Origin: Cyclobacteriaceae bacterium
Lineage (GTDB): Bacteria; Bacteroidota; Bacteroidia; Cytophagales; Cyclobacteriaceae
Direction: 5' to 3'
Assembly (NCBI GenBank): GCA_025455225.1
Contig: JALOMY010000153.1
Location: 1 to 16,202 of the forward strand
DNA length: 16,202 nucleotides
The notes beneath the pieces are model-generated. The model ran no database searches. It was not told the origin of the DNA and was given only the letters and a program-made list of their open reading frames with translations. Below are positions 7,280 through 15,245 of the stretch, piece by piece. Numbering within the stretch: position 1 is the stretch's first letter; each line of letters begins with the position of its first letter. The position numbers were made by a program, and so were the translations under genes.

Positions 7280-7705
7280 ATGCCCGATATATGGCATAAA
7301 TTCACTGTTAAAGCCTCACCCCAAAAAGTATTCGATGCTTTTTGTACGGAGCAAGGCCTGAATTCCTGGTGGACTCTGAAAAGCAGCGGTCATCCAACAC
7401 TTCATGCAACCTATAATTTTTACTTCGCACCCGAATATGATTGGAATGCCCGGGTAATTCATGTTATACCCGGTAAAGAACTTACCTGGAAAATGACCGG
7501 AGCCATGGAAGATTGGATGGAAACCGAAGTGGGCTTTCGACTTTTGCCTGATGGTGACCAGACTTCGGTGTTGTTTTTTCATAAAGGCTGGAAGGAAGTA
7601 TCCGATCATTACGCCATATCCAATTACTGCTGGGCATTATTGCTAAATGGGTTAAAGCAATACGTTGAGAAGGGTATCATCATTCCTTTTGAAAAGAGAA
7701 ATTAA
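7280..7705 (+). CDS. SRPBCC / AHSA1-like domain protein
   Basis: This is a 141-residue cytoplasmic protein with no signal peptide or membrane segment. It has the pattern of the START/SRPBCC fold of the AHSA1 type: the opening strand HKFTVKASPQKVFDAF (6-21), then a helix with W30-W31, middle strands including an ARVIHVIPGKELTW segment (57-70), and a C-terminal helix with NYCWALLLNGLKQYVEKG (115-132) that would cover the hydrophobic pocket. Its length is normal for a single-domain member. The family binds hydrophobic ligands or acts as a stress-related cofactor, and nothing here points to a specific ligand. It stands alone on the plus strand, divergent from tRNA-Ala and convergent with the next gene, only 13 nt from that gene's stop. 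Confidence 0.85.
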   Translation: MPDIWHKFTVKASPQKVFDAFCTEQGLNSWWTLKSSGHPTLHATYNFYFAPEYDWNARVIHVIPGKELTWKMTGAMEDWMETEVGFRLLPDGDQTSVLFFHKGWKEVSDHYAISNYCWALLLNGLKQYVEKGIIIPFEKRN

Positions 7706-7718
7706 TAAAATCTTCATG

Positions 7719-8570
7719 TCAGGCCATAACAGCCACCATTGAAAATAGAGGATTAACCAAATCAGGATTACCCGAGTAAGTTGTTTTCTTTTTGGCTTCC
7801 TCTGCGGGAATGGCTTTGGTAAAAAGCCTCCATGCAATATCCGGATGGAGGGTGATCTGTGCAGAGCAGGTATCCGAAGGTTGAATAAGTTGCCATTGAT
7901 TCCCCATCCGGGAAAGATACCAGTCACCACCTGCTTCGGTAGAAACACTTACCCGTATGGTGGTTCCTTGCGGTGCATCCGTATGCCGGTAAACGTAGGG
8001 TAGAGCTTGCATAAACGTATCCAATACTGGAAAATAAAATTCCTTGTTCATAATGCCCGGACTATTTACTGCATCGCGAATCTGTTGTTGATGATGCCAT
8101 TTTTCAGTGAACTCGCGGGCAATATGAAACCAGTTTGGTGATTCATTCTGACCAGCCCAGCTTACTGCAAACAGAGCTGGTTTGAAAGGATCAAGTTTAC
8201 GAAGTTGCTCAAGATAAAGATGCCCTGTGCTTTCAAGCAGATCAGTAAGCAGTGCGGGGCTCAGGCGTTTGGCTGATAGTACGAAATCGGCATTGAGCCG
8301 GTTCAGGTAATCAACCAGGTCCTGATACGAGTTTATTGCGCCAGGAGGGTCACCAAAATAATTGTCGCGCATTTGTGATATCACACGCAGGTTGCCATCC
8401 AGCAGGTGTGCAGCAATGTCTTTAACTGTCCATTGTCTTGCTACGGTAGGTTTATTCCAATCTTCCGGTTTCAATGACCGTAGCAGTTCAATTAGCTTTT
8501 GATCAAGCTTGGGAAATAAGTGAAGGGTTGCAATGGGAACAGTCATTACCTGGAAGTATGAATTAACCAT
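7719..8570 (-). CDS. DinB / maleylpyruvate isomerase N-terminal fold protein
   Basis: This 283-residue soluble protein has a four-helix DinB-like metal-binding fold of the MDMPI type. Near the N-terminus lies LSLKPEDW-like helix 1 (about 21-40, LIELLRSLKPEDWNKPT), followed by W47-TVKDIAAHLLDG with His55, a likely metal ligand. A second cluster, REFTEKWHHQQQIRDA (about 152-167), supplies His159/His160. The C-terminal third (about 178-283) resembles the sterol-carrier-like part of MDMPI-type proteins. Known relatives use metal with a thiol cofactor for isomerase or transferase reactions, but mycothiol is not expected in Bacteroidota, so the reaction is open. The ATG at 8546 (MTVPIATLHLFP) is also plausible and would trim eight residues. 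It is the last gene of a four-gene minus-strand run, 49 nt after the DUF4412-like gene. Confidence 0.78.
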   Translation of the reverse strand: MVNSYFQVMTVPIATLHLFPKLDQKLIELLRSLKPEDWNKPTVARQWTVKDIAAHLLDGNLRVISQMRDNYFGDPPGAINSYQDLVDYLNRLNADFVLSAKRLSPALLTDLLESTGHLYLEQLRKLDPFKPALFAVSWAGQNESPNWFHIAREFTEKWHHQQQIRDAVNSPGIMNKEFYFPVLDTFMQALPYVYRHTDAPQGTTIRVSVSTEAGGDWYLSRMGNQWQLIQPSDTCSAQITLHPDIAWRLFTKAIPAEEAKKKTTYSGNPDLVNPLFSMVAVMA

Positions 8571-8619
8571 CCAAACTTAAAAATTTGGTTATTGGTTAAA
8601 GATGATGTTGTACTAATAA

Positions 8620-9384
8620 TCAATTCTTGGTGTAGCCTGCTGGTATTTGAAAGTCGCTGTCAGGCATACGGGTACGTTTCAGTTCGGTTAATTCAGAAGA
8701 AATGTTTCCCTGAGGTGTTTTGATTTCAATTTTTACCGGAAAGCCGTCAACATCTTTATAGAACCAGTTCATTGAATTTTTTCCACCACCGGCAAACTGT
8801 GACGGGCTAATATCTTTTATGTCTTTGGTTACCCACAGCGTCTGATTCATCTGTTCAGAGCCTTGATACGAAATGATATACTTCGTGCACTTGTAAGAAT
8901 TTATCGTTGCAGTTTCTGATGTTTTGGTGATCTTGATATTTTGTTCGTTTGAAATATTATCGGATGATGGTAATTCCGAATAGGTTTTGGAGGCGGAATT
9001 CAAGGAGTAAATTTTATTTTCGCCACCCCTGTAAATGATGATGTTATCACCCATTACAGTAGCCGTATTATTACCCTTAACCCTGGTGGTAATTTTTTCC
9101 GGTAACATGCTGCCCAGGTTACCGCTTTCGTACGATTCCATGGTTTTAAGTTGCTTTTCCATCATATCCTTCAATGCCGGATTTTTCTCCATCTGTTTTT
9201 TAAACTCCGGGTTATTCATTTGAGCCTCGATCTGCTTTTTCGAATCCTTCATTTGCTGAATCTGTTCATCCGACATTTTAATATCGGATTTGGTTGTCCA
9301 GGTTACATAACCTTCAAAAGTTTGCGCACTGGCAACCAGAACACACAAGACACAGAGTGCCAACATTAATAGATACTTTTTCAT
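8620..9384 (-). CDS. Secreted DUF4412 / GLPGLI-like protein
   Basis: This 254-residue protein has a clear signal peptide (MKKYLLMLALCVLCVLVASA, cut before QTFEG), so it is exported to the periplasm or surface. After the first strand there is a charged Lys/Gln/Met-rich helical stretch (about 36-84), predicted to be helical or coiled. A beta-rich domain follows: KITTRVKGNNTATVMGDNIIIYRGGENKIYSL, then YKCTKYIISYQG, and an ending with FQIPAGYTKN. The alternation of short strands and the closing IPAGY phrase are typical of DUF4412 and the related GLPGLI proteins of Bacteroidota. The function of this family is not known to me. The gene follows the HtrA-like gene by 86 nt on the same strand. A weak, one-mismatch -7 box (TACATTTC on the minus strand at 9402-9409) could give it its own promoter. 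Confidence 0.75.
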   Translation of the reverse strand: MKKYLLMLALCVLCVLVASAQTFEGYVTWTTKSDIKMSDEQIQQMKDSKKQIEAQMNNPEFKKQMEKNPALKDMMEKQLKTMESYESGNLGSMLPEKITTRVKGNNTATVMGDNIIIYRGGENKIYSLNSASKTYSELPSSDNISNEQNIKITKTSETATINSYKCTKYIISYQGSEQMNQTLWVTKDIKDISPSQFAGGGKNSMNWFYKDVDGFPVKIEIKTPQGNISSELTELKRTRMPDSDFQIPAGYTKN

Positions 9385-9470
9385 AAGATAAATAAGTTAA
9401 CGAAATGTAAGTTCGCTAATTAGCAAAGAACCTGCCAACAGAAGTACGTGAATTTTCAGTTTCTTGCCCA

Positions 9471-10448
9471 TTAATCAGGATGCACCAGGGCTTTCCGTTC
9501 CTTACGCACTGTTGGAAAGATTACAAAATGAAGAAGTTCAGAGTGCCGGATCACGGAAATATTAACTGAAGTTAAAATCTCTTTTTTGCTTAATTCTTTA
9601 AATAATTCATGTGAACTATTTACCGCTTTTCCATTGAATGATACAAGAATGTCTCCCTCGGTTAGTTGCGAGCGTGAAGCAGGGGTGTCGGGTTCAATGG
9701 AAGTAACAAACAATCCTTTTTTATTCGGTAAATGATAATGCCGCACAATTTTCGGATTAATGTTCACTTCCTGCATGCTGAATCCCAGGTAAGCGCGGAA
9801 CACGCTGCCGGTTTCAATGAGTTGCCGTGCGATTTCTTTGGCCGTATTGATATCGATTGAAAAACTAAGACCCTGTGCACCGGTAATAATGGCGGTGTTA
9901 ACGCCTATTACCTCAGCTTCCGTTGTGATCATAGGTCCGCCTGAGTTGCCCGGATTAAGAGCGGCATCTGATTGAATGACGTTATCAACCAGACGGCCGG
10001 ACTGGGTACGAAGGGTTCTGCCCAACGCACTGACAACCCCTGTAGTTACCGTATGCTGATATCCATAAGGATTGCCGATGGCAATTACGAACTGGCCGAT
10101 TTGAAGATGTACCGAGTCACCCAATCGGGCTACTGAATAGCCTTCGCTGAAAATTTTCAAAATGGCCAGGTCAGTATCCGGATCCTTTCCAACCAGAGTT
10201 GCTTCAATCTCATTTTCATTCAATAGGGTAATCATAATCTTCTCAGCTCCGTCAACTACATGGCAGTTGGTGAAAATGAGTCCGTCTGATGAAAATATAA
10301 ATCCCGATCCGGAACCTGCCGGCCTGAGCTTACCGCGAATGGTTTTAAATACATCGATTTTGACGACCGCATTTTTCATTTTGTCTACGGCCTCAATAAT
10401 CATGGTTGAGAAAGGATCCATAGTATTGAAAGGTACGCCTGCTATCAT
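9471..10448 (-). CDS. HtrA/DegP-type serine protease with one PDZ domain, no signal peptide
   Basis: This is a 325-residue protein of family S1C. The trypsin-like domain (about 20-210) has the complete catalytic triad: His63 in TNCHVVDG, Asp93 in DPDTDLAIL and Ser169 in NPGNSGGP. One PDZ domain (about 218-312) follows, with LGFSMQEV, GLFVTSIEPDTPASRSQL and EGDILVSFNGKAV. The usual HtrA has an N-terminal signal or membrane anchor and often two PDZ domains. Here the N-terminus (MIAGVPFNTMDPFSTM) has neither, so the protein is probably cytoplasmic or leaves by another route. The start is firm at its upstream side because the codon directly before the ATG is TAG in frame; ATG at residue 10 is an alternative. 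It sits 81 nt after the plug/macroglobulin-like gene. A role in protein quality control is the family expectation. Confidence 0.9.
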   Translation of the reverse strand: MIAGVPFNTMDPFSTMIIEAVDKMKNAVVKIDVFKTIRGKLRPAGSGSGFIFSSDGLIFTNCHVVDGAEKIMITLLNENEIEATLVGKDPDTDLAILKIFSEGYSVARLGDSVHLQIGQFVIAIGNPYGYQHTVTTGVVSALGRTLRTQSGRLVDNVIQSDAALNPGNSGGPMITTEAEVIGVNTAIITGAQGLSFSIDINTAKEIARQLIETGSVFRAYLGFSMQEVNINPKIVRHYHLPNKKGLFVTSIEPDTPASRSQLTEGDILVSFNGKAVNSSHELFKELSKKEILTSVNISVIRHSELLHFVIFPTVRKERKALVHPD

Positions 10449-10457
10449 CTAATGACG

Positions 10458-10487
10458 TGCCACTATTCATTTTATGCTAAAGTGGCA
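10458..10487. repeat. Inverted repeat upstream of the HtrA-like gene
   Basis: TGCCACT (10458-10464) and AGTGGCA (10481-10487) are perfect inverted 7-mers with a 16-nt spacer, ending 10 nt before the HtrA-like start codon. There is no T-tract on either side, so it does not look like a terminator. It could be an operator for a dimeric regulator or a leader hairpin. It could also be chance. Confidence 0.35.
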
Positions 10488-10529
10488 GAAAATTTTATTT
10501 AGGGCACCCTGATTGGTAATTCAGAGCAG

Positions 10530-13370
10530 TTACTTTTCCCGTATTTCAATCCGATGGGTTGAACGAACAGGCTCCTGATTTATCGTTATGCCTTCTATCA
10601 CAATTTGATAGTGTGTTGGCAAATCGGCAGCATAAAAGGAAAAACTTGCTTTTCCGGATGAATCGATTACCAGATCCGGTTTCCAAAAGAGAGTTGAGCG
10701 GTAATCAGCTACAATATCTGATACTGCATTGGGTTGACTGTAATCCGGGAAGCGTATGCGCACGGGCCTCATAAAGCCGGCTACGGTTGCCTTTTGAAAG
10801 AAGTTTTTTTGAAACCCGGGGGAGTTTGATGACTGGCTGTATGAAGTTTCATTTTTGGTAAATACCGCAATGATGCCGTTGGCTCCGCGCGAACCATACA
10901 CGGCTGCACCTCCGTTACGGATAATTTCAACTCGCTCTACCTGGAGCGTTTGTATTTGCATCAGTTGATCGTAAACGGAAAGTGTTCCCTGTCCCGATAA
11001 TTGAATGCCGTCAACTATGAGCATAGGTTCTGTTACTGATGTGCTCTGAAAAGTTGAAGGCCCGCCAAAACGCAGACGGTAACTGCCTTCTTCCATTACT
11101 ACATACAAACCCGGTACTCGTGTACGCAGCGCATCTACCAATGAAGAAATGTTGGACGATAATAACGATTCACCGGTAAGGATGAACTCCGGCTTGCCAT
11201 AGGTTGCCCTGGATTGAACCGGAGGTGCTTTAGGTTCGATCGGTGTGGCGGTTGTAACCACTTCTTCGAGTAAAATGGCTTTATCGGACGATTCAGGAAC
11301 TGACTTTTTCCGGACTAATTTGTTTTCGTGAATGATTTCGAAAGACGATGAAGAAGCCGGTTCAATGGCTGGAATCGAGCGTTCGGAAATCAGAATTTTT
11401 CCCGGATGTTTTGTTTTGGCATCAGCGTACTGAAATCCCAGCGTAACCGGATCGGCTAGTTGAAAGCCGGTAACCCAGAATTTTCCGGAAAGGTCGGTTT
11501 CAATAAGAGAGACATCCAGCAGCGCTTCTTCGGCAATCAGCAAACTGGCGCGTTCAGGTTTTCCTTTCCTGTTCATGTGCTGCCCCTGAATGGAGATGCC
11601 GTATTCGATCTTGTTCATGGTTCCCAGTTCCGTTGAACTATTCTTGTCTTTGAAATGGAATTCGTTCAGAATGGTATTTCCATTGTGCAAGTCAATAACC
11701 TGATTAACATCCGTTACGGATACGGATAGTTGTGCTCCCTGAAAATCAGAATACAGCGAATCGAAAGTTAATTCAACCGTTATTTTCTCACGGGGGTGAT
11801 ATACCGGTTTATCGGTTCGCACAATCAATCGTGATGAGTCTGCATTCTTTGAATAGCCTGGAGAATTCAGACTGGGTTTTTCATAATCTGAAAGAACGGG
11901 TATGGATCGGTGGAAAATTTCAACAGGAGAATAGTTCAGCATCCAGTTGGTATAGACACGGATGGAATAATTTCCGGTTGAAAGCGTATCTGGCAACTTG
12001 AAATAGCCATCCGCTACTCCGTAATTGATTGGAACAATCTGTGTTTGAATAATTTTCTTTGAAGAGTTAATCCACTCTGCATATAATACCCGGCTTAATG
12101 TATCCATGCGTTCAGGAGAACGGTAATTCATGTAGGCTTTAAACCAAATAACATCTCCCGGGTAGTAATAGGGTTTATCGGTGTGGAGATATGCTTTTTC
12201 CTGAAGCTGGAACATTTTCTGCTGAGCGAAGGGAGTAGCTTCCAATAATTTTAATGCATCACCCGGTTTGTAGTTAAAGGGAAGCTGATCAGCAAGGCGT
12301 GCTTCGAACATAGCGCCTGCAACAACCAGGTCACCTGCATTGGAAACAATACCCTCGCGATTCACATCGATATAACCGCGTTTAATATCCAGCCAGGAAA
12401 CGGGAAATGAAATATCGCGGTAAACCCGGGTAGAAGAAGTGGTTTGGGTATAATGAACTTCGATTTCCGGCAACAGAGTAATCCGGTACAGGCCCCGATC
12501 GGCCAGTGGCGTTACAATGTTTTTAGTTGGAAAGGGTTTTAGGGTTTGATTCAGGCGCGATGAAAAAGTTGGGTTTTGATCATCACGGATGTTCGTTCCC
12601 ACGGTAGGAAAATACAGGTTGAATCCTTCTTCGAAACTTCTGCCTTCCAGTAAGGATTTGAATAAATGGCGATACGAGCCCTTGTAGGCGGATAATCGAT
12701 TTGCTTCCCAGGTGGATGCCAGTTTTTTATCGGTAGTGATCAGTTCGCGGAAATGAATCTCACCCAGTATTCTGAAATAGTCTGTTGAAGCAACCAACTC
12801 CCTCAGATAGTATATCACGGTATAACCCAACGCCTGATTTTCTATTTCAATGGGGTTATCAGCGGTTGCCATAAAAATGGTTTTGCCATCTGCTGTTTCT
12901 TCCTTGAAATTGAGCACCCAGGGATTTACAATTTTACAAGTGCGCGCAAATGCATTGGTGCCTAAAAAAATCTTTTCAAACTGCTTCAGTTGCTTTTCCC
13001 ATTCTTTGTCGCGTGTACCTTGAACTTCTACTGCTGCGAGTTGACTTTTATCTTCGATCATGGAAATTTCAAGCGTAAGCGAATCACCCGGTTTTACCTG
13101 AACCCGCACCAGGTTTTGTTTATAACCGATGTAGGAAATCACTAATTCATTCAAACCGGTTGGCACACCGTTCAATTGAAAATTTCCTGAAGGATCGGTA
13201 GCGGTACCTATGGAGGTCTGATTAATAAATACGTTAGCGTATGGAAGCCCCATACGGGTGGAGCCATCGCGAACCACACCCCGGATCTGACCGGTTTGCC
13301 CTTTTACTTCATGCGCTATTAACAAATAAATTGGAATCAGAAGAATAGGAGTAAGCCGATTGAATTTCAT
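10530..13370 (-). CDS. Carboxypeptidase-regulatory / macroglobulin-like / TonB-plug protein without a beta-barrel
   Basis: This 946-residue exported protein has a signal peptide (about 1-24, ending HEVKGQTG). A carboxypeptidase-regulatory domain (about 27-105) comes first, with GVVRDGSTRMGLPYANVFI and the VISYIGYKQ strand. Residues 125-385 are a Bacteroidota-specific region often found after that domain (EKIFLGTNAFARTCKIVNP, EIENQALGYTVIYYL). Macroglobulin MG2-like modules follow (about 390-490, AYLHTDKPYYYPGDVIWFKA; and about 513-660, VRTDKPVYHPREKITVEL). A TonB plug-like domain lies at about 730-838 (EPMLIVDGIQ, VERVEIIRNGGAAVYGSRGA, NGIIAVFTK). The last part (about 865-946, STLFWKPDLVIDSSGKASFSF and IVIEGIT) resembles another macroglobulin strand set. 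No transmembrane barrel is present. The likely place is the periplasm or outer-membrane surface; the role is unknown. It is the first gene of the four-gene minus-strand run. Confidence 0.85.
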   Translation of the reverse strand: MKFNRLTPILLIPIYLLIAHEVKGQTGQIRGVVRDGSTRMGLPYANVFINQTSIGTATDPSGNFQLNGVPTGLNELVISYIGYKQNLVRVQVKPGDSLTLEISMIEDKSQLAAVEVQGTRDKEWEKQLKQFEKIFLGTNAFARTCKIVNPWVLNFKEETADGKTIFMATADNPIEIENQALGYTVIYYLRELVASTDYFRILGEIHFRELITTDKKLASTWEANRLSAYKGSYRHLFKSLLEGRSFEEGFNLYFPTVGTNIRDDQNPTFSSRLNQTLKPFPTKNIVTPLADRGLYRITLLPEIEVHYTQTTSSTRVYRDISFPVSWLDIKRGYIDVNREGIVSNAGDLVVAGAMFEARLADQLPFNYKPGDALKLLEATPFAQQKMFQLQEKAYLHTDKPYYYPGDVIWFKAYMNYRSPERMDTLSRVLYAEWINSSKKIIQTQIVPINYGVADGYFKLPDTLSTGNYSIRVYTNWMLNYSPVEIFHRSIPVLSDYEKPSLNSPGYSKNADSSRLIVRTDKPVYHPREKITVELTFDSLYSDFQGAQLSVSVTDVNQVIDLHNGNTILNEFHFKDKNSSTELGTMNKIEYGISIQGQHMNRKGKPERASLLIAEEALLDVSLIETDLSGKFWVTGFQLADPVTLGFQYADAKTKHPGKILISERSIPAIEPASSSSFEIIHENKLVRKKSVPESSDKAILLEEVVTTATPIEPKAPPVQSRATYGKPEFILTGESLLSSNISSLVDALRTRVPGLYVVMEEGSYRLRFGGPSTFQSTSVTEPMLIVDGIQLSGQGTLSVYDQLMQIQTLQVERVEIIRNGGAAVYGSRGANGIIAVFTKNETSYSQSSNSPGFQKNFFQKATVAGFMRPVRIRFPDYSQPNAVSDIVADYRSTLFWKPDLVIDSSGKASFSFYAADLPTHYQIVIEGITINQEPVRSTHRIEIREK

Positions 13371-13696
13371 AGTTATAATTTCTGTTCCGGATAATTATTG
13401 TTCAAATTACAATAGTTCGATGAAGCGTATCCGGGTTGTCTGGAAATTAATTTATACAAGGTTCATTGGTTATTACATAGTAATAGCAAATCAAAAAATC
13501 TGTTGGGTTCATTTGAAATTGGAATATTGGATATGCTTAACTACGAGAATCTAAAGTATCTGTTTGAAAAGCCACCTTAGTCCTTCTATTTATAATTTCG
13601 GTTCATGGGTTTTAATGAAATTATTCTTTTAGTATAATTGCAGCCCGTTTAGGGAATTTTAGCGTTGTGCTTGAAAATTAAAGTGTTTACTGGTTT
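13371..13696. other. Intergenic region between the plug protein and tRNA-Pro
   Basis: These 326 bases are AT-rich and I could not support a gene that starts here. The end of the recombinase frame reaches into its right part (from 13659). The left part holds the leader of the minus-strand plug gene; GTAATTTG at 13403-13410 (minus strand) resembles a -7 box with one base missing. The right part must hold the tRNA-Pro promoter. TATAATTG at 13633-13640 is a one-mismatch candidate but lies 57 bases from the tRNA. A 64-codon plus-strand frame crossing the plug gene start is probably chance. Confidence 0.5.
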
Positions 13697-15245
13697 CGGG
13701 GTGTAGCGCAGCCCGGTTAGCGCACCACGTTAGGGACGTGGGGGTCGGAAGTTCGAATCTTCTCACCCCGACTTTTTTTTGGTCTAAATCACTGGCATTC
13801 AGGCTCATTAATTCCACAACTTCGTTGAGCCTTTTGGTTCGAAATTGATTTTTTTCAAAAATCAATTTTTCAGGAAACACCGAACCAACGATAAGCTGTT
13901 TTTCGCTTAAAGTCGCATTCTGATAGTATCGGTCAATGTTTCGAATAAGAGTAACACCTATTTTTAATTGTTCTTTGATGTTCTCCTGATCAGTTGAAAG
14001 GTTAGCCTTTTTACGAATCAGATCATCATTAACAGTTGTGAGCTTTACCTTAATCTCCTTATAGTCGTTAGCGCTAATTTCAGCATCCAACATTAAGTGT
14101 TGAGCATTCTGAAGTCTTTGATTGTTCCTTTTGATCTCCTCATCAATTTTAAGAAGCTCAGTTCTTTCATTTTTAGCCTTGCTTTGAAAATACTCTACAA
14201 TTACCTCGTAGTTCAAATCAAGAGTCATTGAATTAGGTTTGATGAACTGGAGATACTCTACAAATTTCTTATTTGCTTCTTCAGCCCTAAATCTTTCATT
14301 GCAGCCACAAGTGCAGTGATAATAAAAGTACTTTCCTCCATTCCCTTTAGAAGCACTTCCTGATAAGTTCTTTCCGCATAGACGGCACTCCAAAAACCCT
14401 CTCAGAGGAAGTTGCTCTTTGAGCGTATTTTTAGTTGGTCTATTCGGTGACCTGCCTTCGAGAATGTCCTGAACTCTAAAGAATAATTCTTCACTAATTA
14501 AAGGTTCATGAATTGCCTTTGCATAATATGAAGGTTCATCTTTATAAGCTGGCACTAATATCTTACTAATGTAAGCTCGATTTCTTAGCAGTTCTGGAAA
14601 TCTTGAGCGTTCAATTTTTAATCCCTTGTCGACAAGTTTTTGTCTAAGTTCCTCCATTCCAAAAGCACCTGAAGCAAACTCGTTGAATGCTTCTCTAATC
14701 AAATCTGCTTGGTTGCTTGGGACTATCATGGCACGGCCATCTTCAGTCCGAATGTTGCGATAGCCAGCAGGAGCAAGTGTTGTCCAGCGTCCCTCCTTTT
14801 TTGCACGATAAATACCAGATTTTACATTGATTGACCTTCTGTCATTTTCAACTTCAGGAGAAGCTAAGTAAAAAGCCAGCATCATCTTGTTCTCTGGTAC
14901 TTTAAGATCCAGAGGCTGTTCAATCGCCTGTGGTTCTATATCCAACTTATTCAATTGCTTAATAATGCCATAAGAGTCTCCTGCATTTCGACCAAAGCGA
15001 CTCCAGTTAATGAACAGTAACAAGTCCACCTCTCCAGGGTTCTTCCTACAAAAGTTCATCAACTTATTAAACTCTGGTCGGTCGAAAGTCTTGGCCGAAT
15101 AATCTTCTCTGTAATGTGCTACTACCGTTATATCTCTATTCGTGCAATACTTACGTAACTGTTCTTCCTGATATTGCAAGCTGTATCCTTTTTCAGCTTG
15201 CTCATCAGAGGATACTCTCGTGTAAATGATCGCTCTTGTTTTCAT
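13659..15245 (-). CDS. Large serine recombinase (site-specific integrase)
   Basis: This 528-residue recombinase has an N-terminal resolvase domain (about 3-145) with the catalytic Ser12 in YTRVSSDEQ, the active-site segment NWSRFGRNAGD (80-90) and the long helix start PEVENDRRSINVKSG (130-144). A Recombinase domain (about 158-275, PAGYRNI, FPELLRNRAYISKI) and a zinc ribbon (C287-x2-C290 and C311-x-C313-G-C315) follow, then a coiled coil (about 352-430) typical of large serine integrases. It catalyses integration and, with a partner, excision. The start ATG at 15245 is preceded by a purine-rich AGAAAGAAAG. The frame does not stop in the element: residues 492-516 are the antisense of tRNA-Pro and 517-528 come from DNA left of the tRNA. 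The tail therefore depends on the integration site and is probably dispensable. The start overlaps a 58-codon gene by 41 nt. Confidence 0.93.
   Translation of the reverse strand: MKTRAIIYTRVSSDEQAEKGYSLQYQEEQLRKYCTNRDITVVAHYREDYSAKTFDRPEFNKLMNFCRKNPGEVDLLLFINWSRFGRNAGDSYGIIKQLNKLDIEPQAIEQPLDLKVPENKMMLAFYLASPEVENDRRSINVKSGIYRAKKEGRWTTLAPAGYRNIRTEDGRAMIVPSNQADLIREAFNEFASGAFGMEELRQKLVDKGLKIERSRFPELLRNRAYISKILVPAYKDEPSYYAKAIHEPLISEELFFRVQDILEGRSPNRPTKNTLKEQLPLRGFLECRLCGKNLSGSASKGNGGKYFYYHCTCGCNERFRAEEANKKFVEYLQFIKPNSMTLDLNYEVIVEYFQSKAKNERTELLKIDEEIKRNNQRLQNAQHLMLDAEISANDYKEIKVKLTTVNDDLIRKKANLSTDQENIKEQLKIGVTLIRNIDRYYQNATLSEKQLIVGSVFPEKLIFEKNQFRTKRLNEVVELMSLNASDLDQKKVGVRRFELPTPTSLTWCANRAALHPETSKHFNFQAQR
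13697..13771 (+). tRNA. tRNA-Pro (anticodon AGG)
   Basis: A complete 75-nt cloverleaf is present. The acceptor stem is CGGGGTG with CACCCCG, the D-stem is GCGC with GCGC, and the anticodon stem is CCACG with CGTGG around TTAGGGA. The T-stem is GGAAG with CTTCT (one G-U) around TTCGAAT, and the discriminator base is A. Proline identity fits the C1-G72 pair, which is typical of bacterial tRNA-Pro. The anticodon reads AGG, where bacteria normally have GGG, CGG or TGG; it would need A34 (or inosine) decoding. CCA is not encoded. Eight T follow one base after the 3' end. The gene marks the left boundary of the integrated element, and the recombinase frame crosses it on the other strand. Confidence 0.93.
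13751..13780. other. Probable attachment-site region (element boundary, attL side)
   Basis: The 3' end of the tRNA-Pro gene and the first bases beyond it are where host sequence passes into element sequence: host tRNA on the left, recombinase gene running toward it on the right. Integrases that use tRNA genes usually rebuild the tRNA 3' end on insertion, and the tRNA here is intact. The exact crossover core is unknown because the second copy would be beyond the right edge of the window. Confidence 0.4.

Noticed and set aside
13360..13554. 64-codon plus-strand frame across the start of the plug protein gene
   Set aside because: Biased, AT-driven composition, no recognisable motif, and overlap with the 5' end of a certain gene on the other strand. 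Probably chance.
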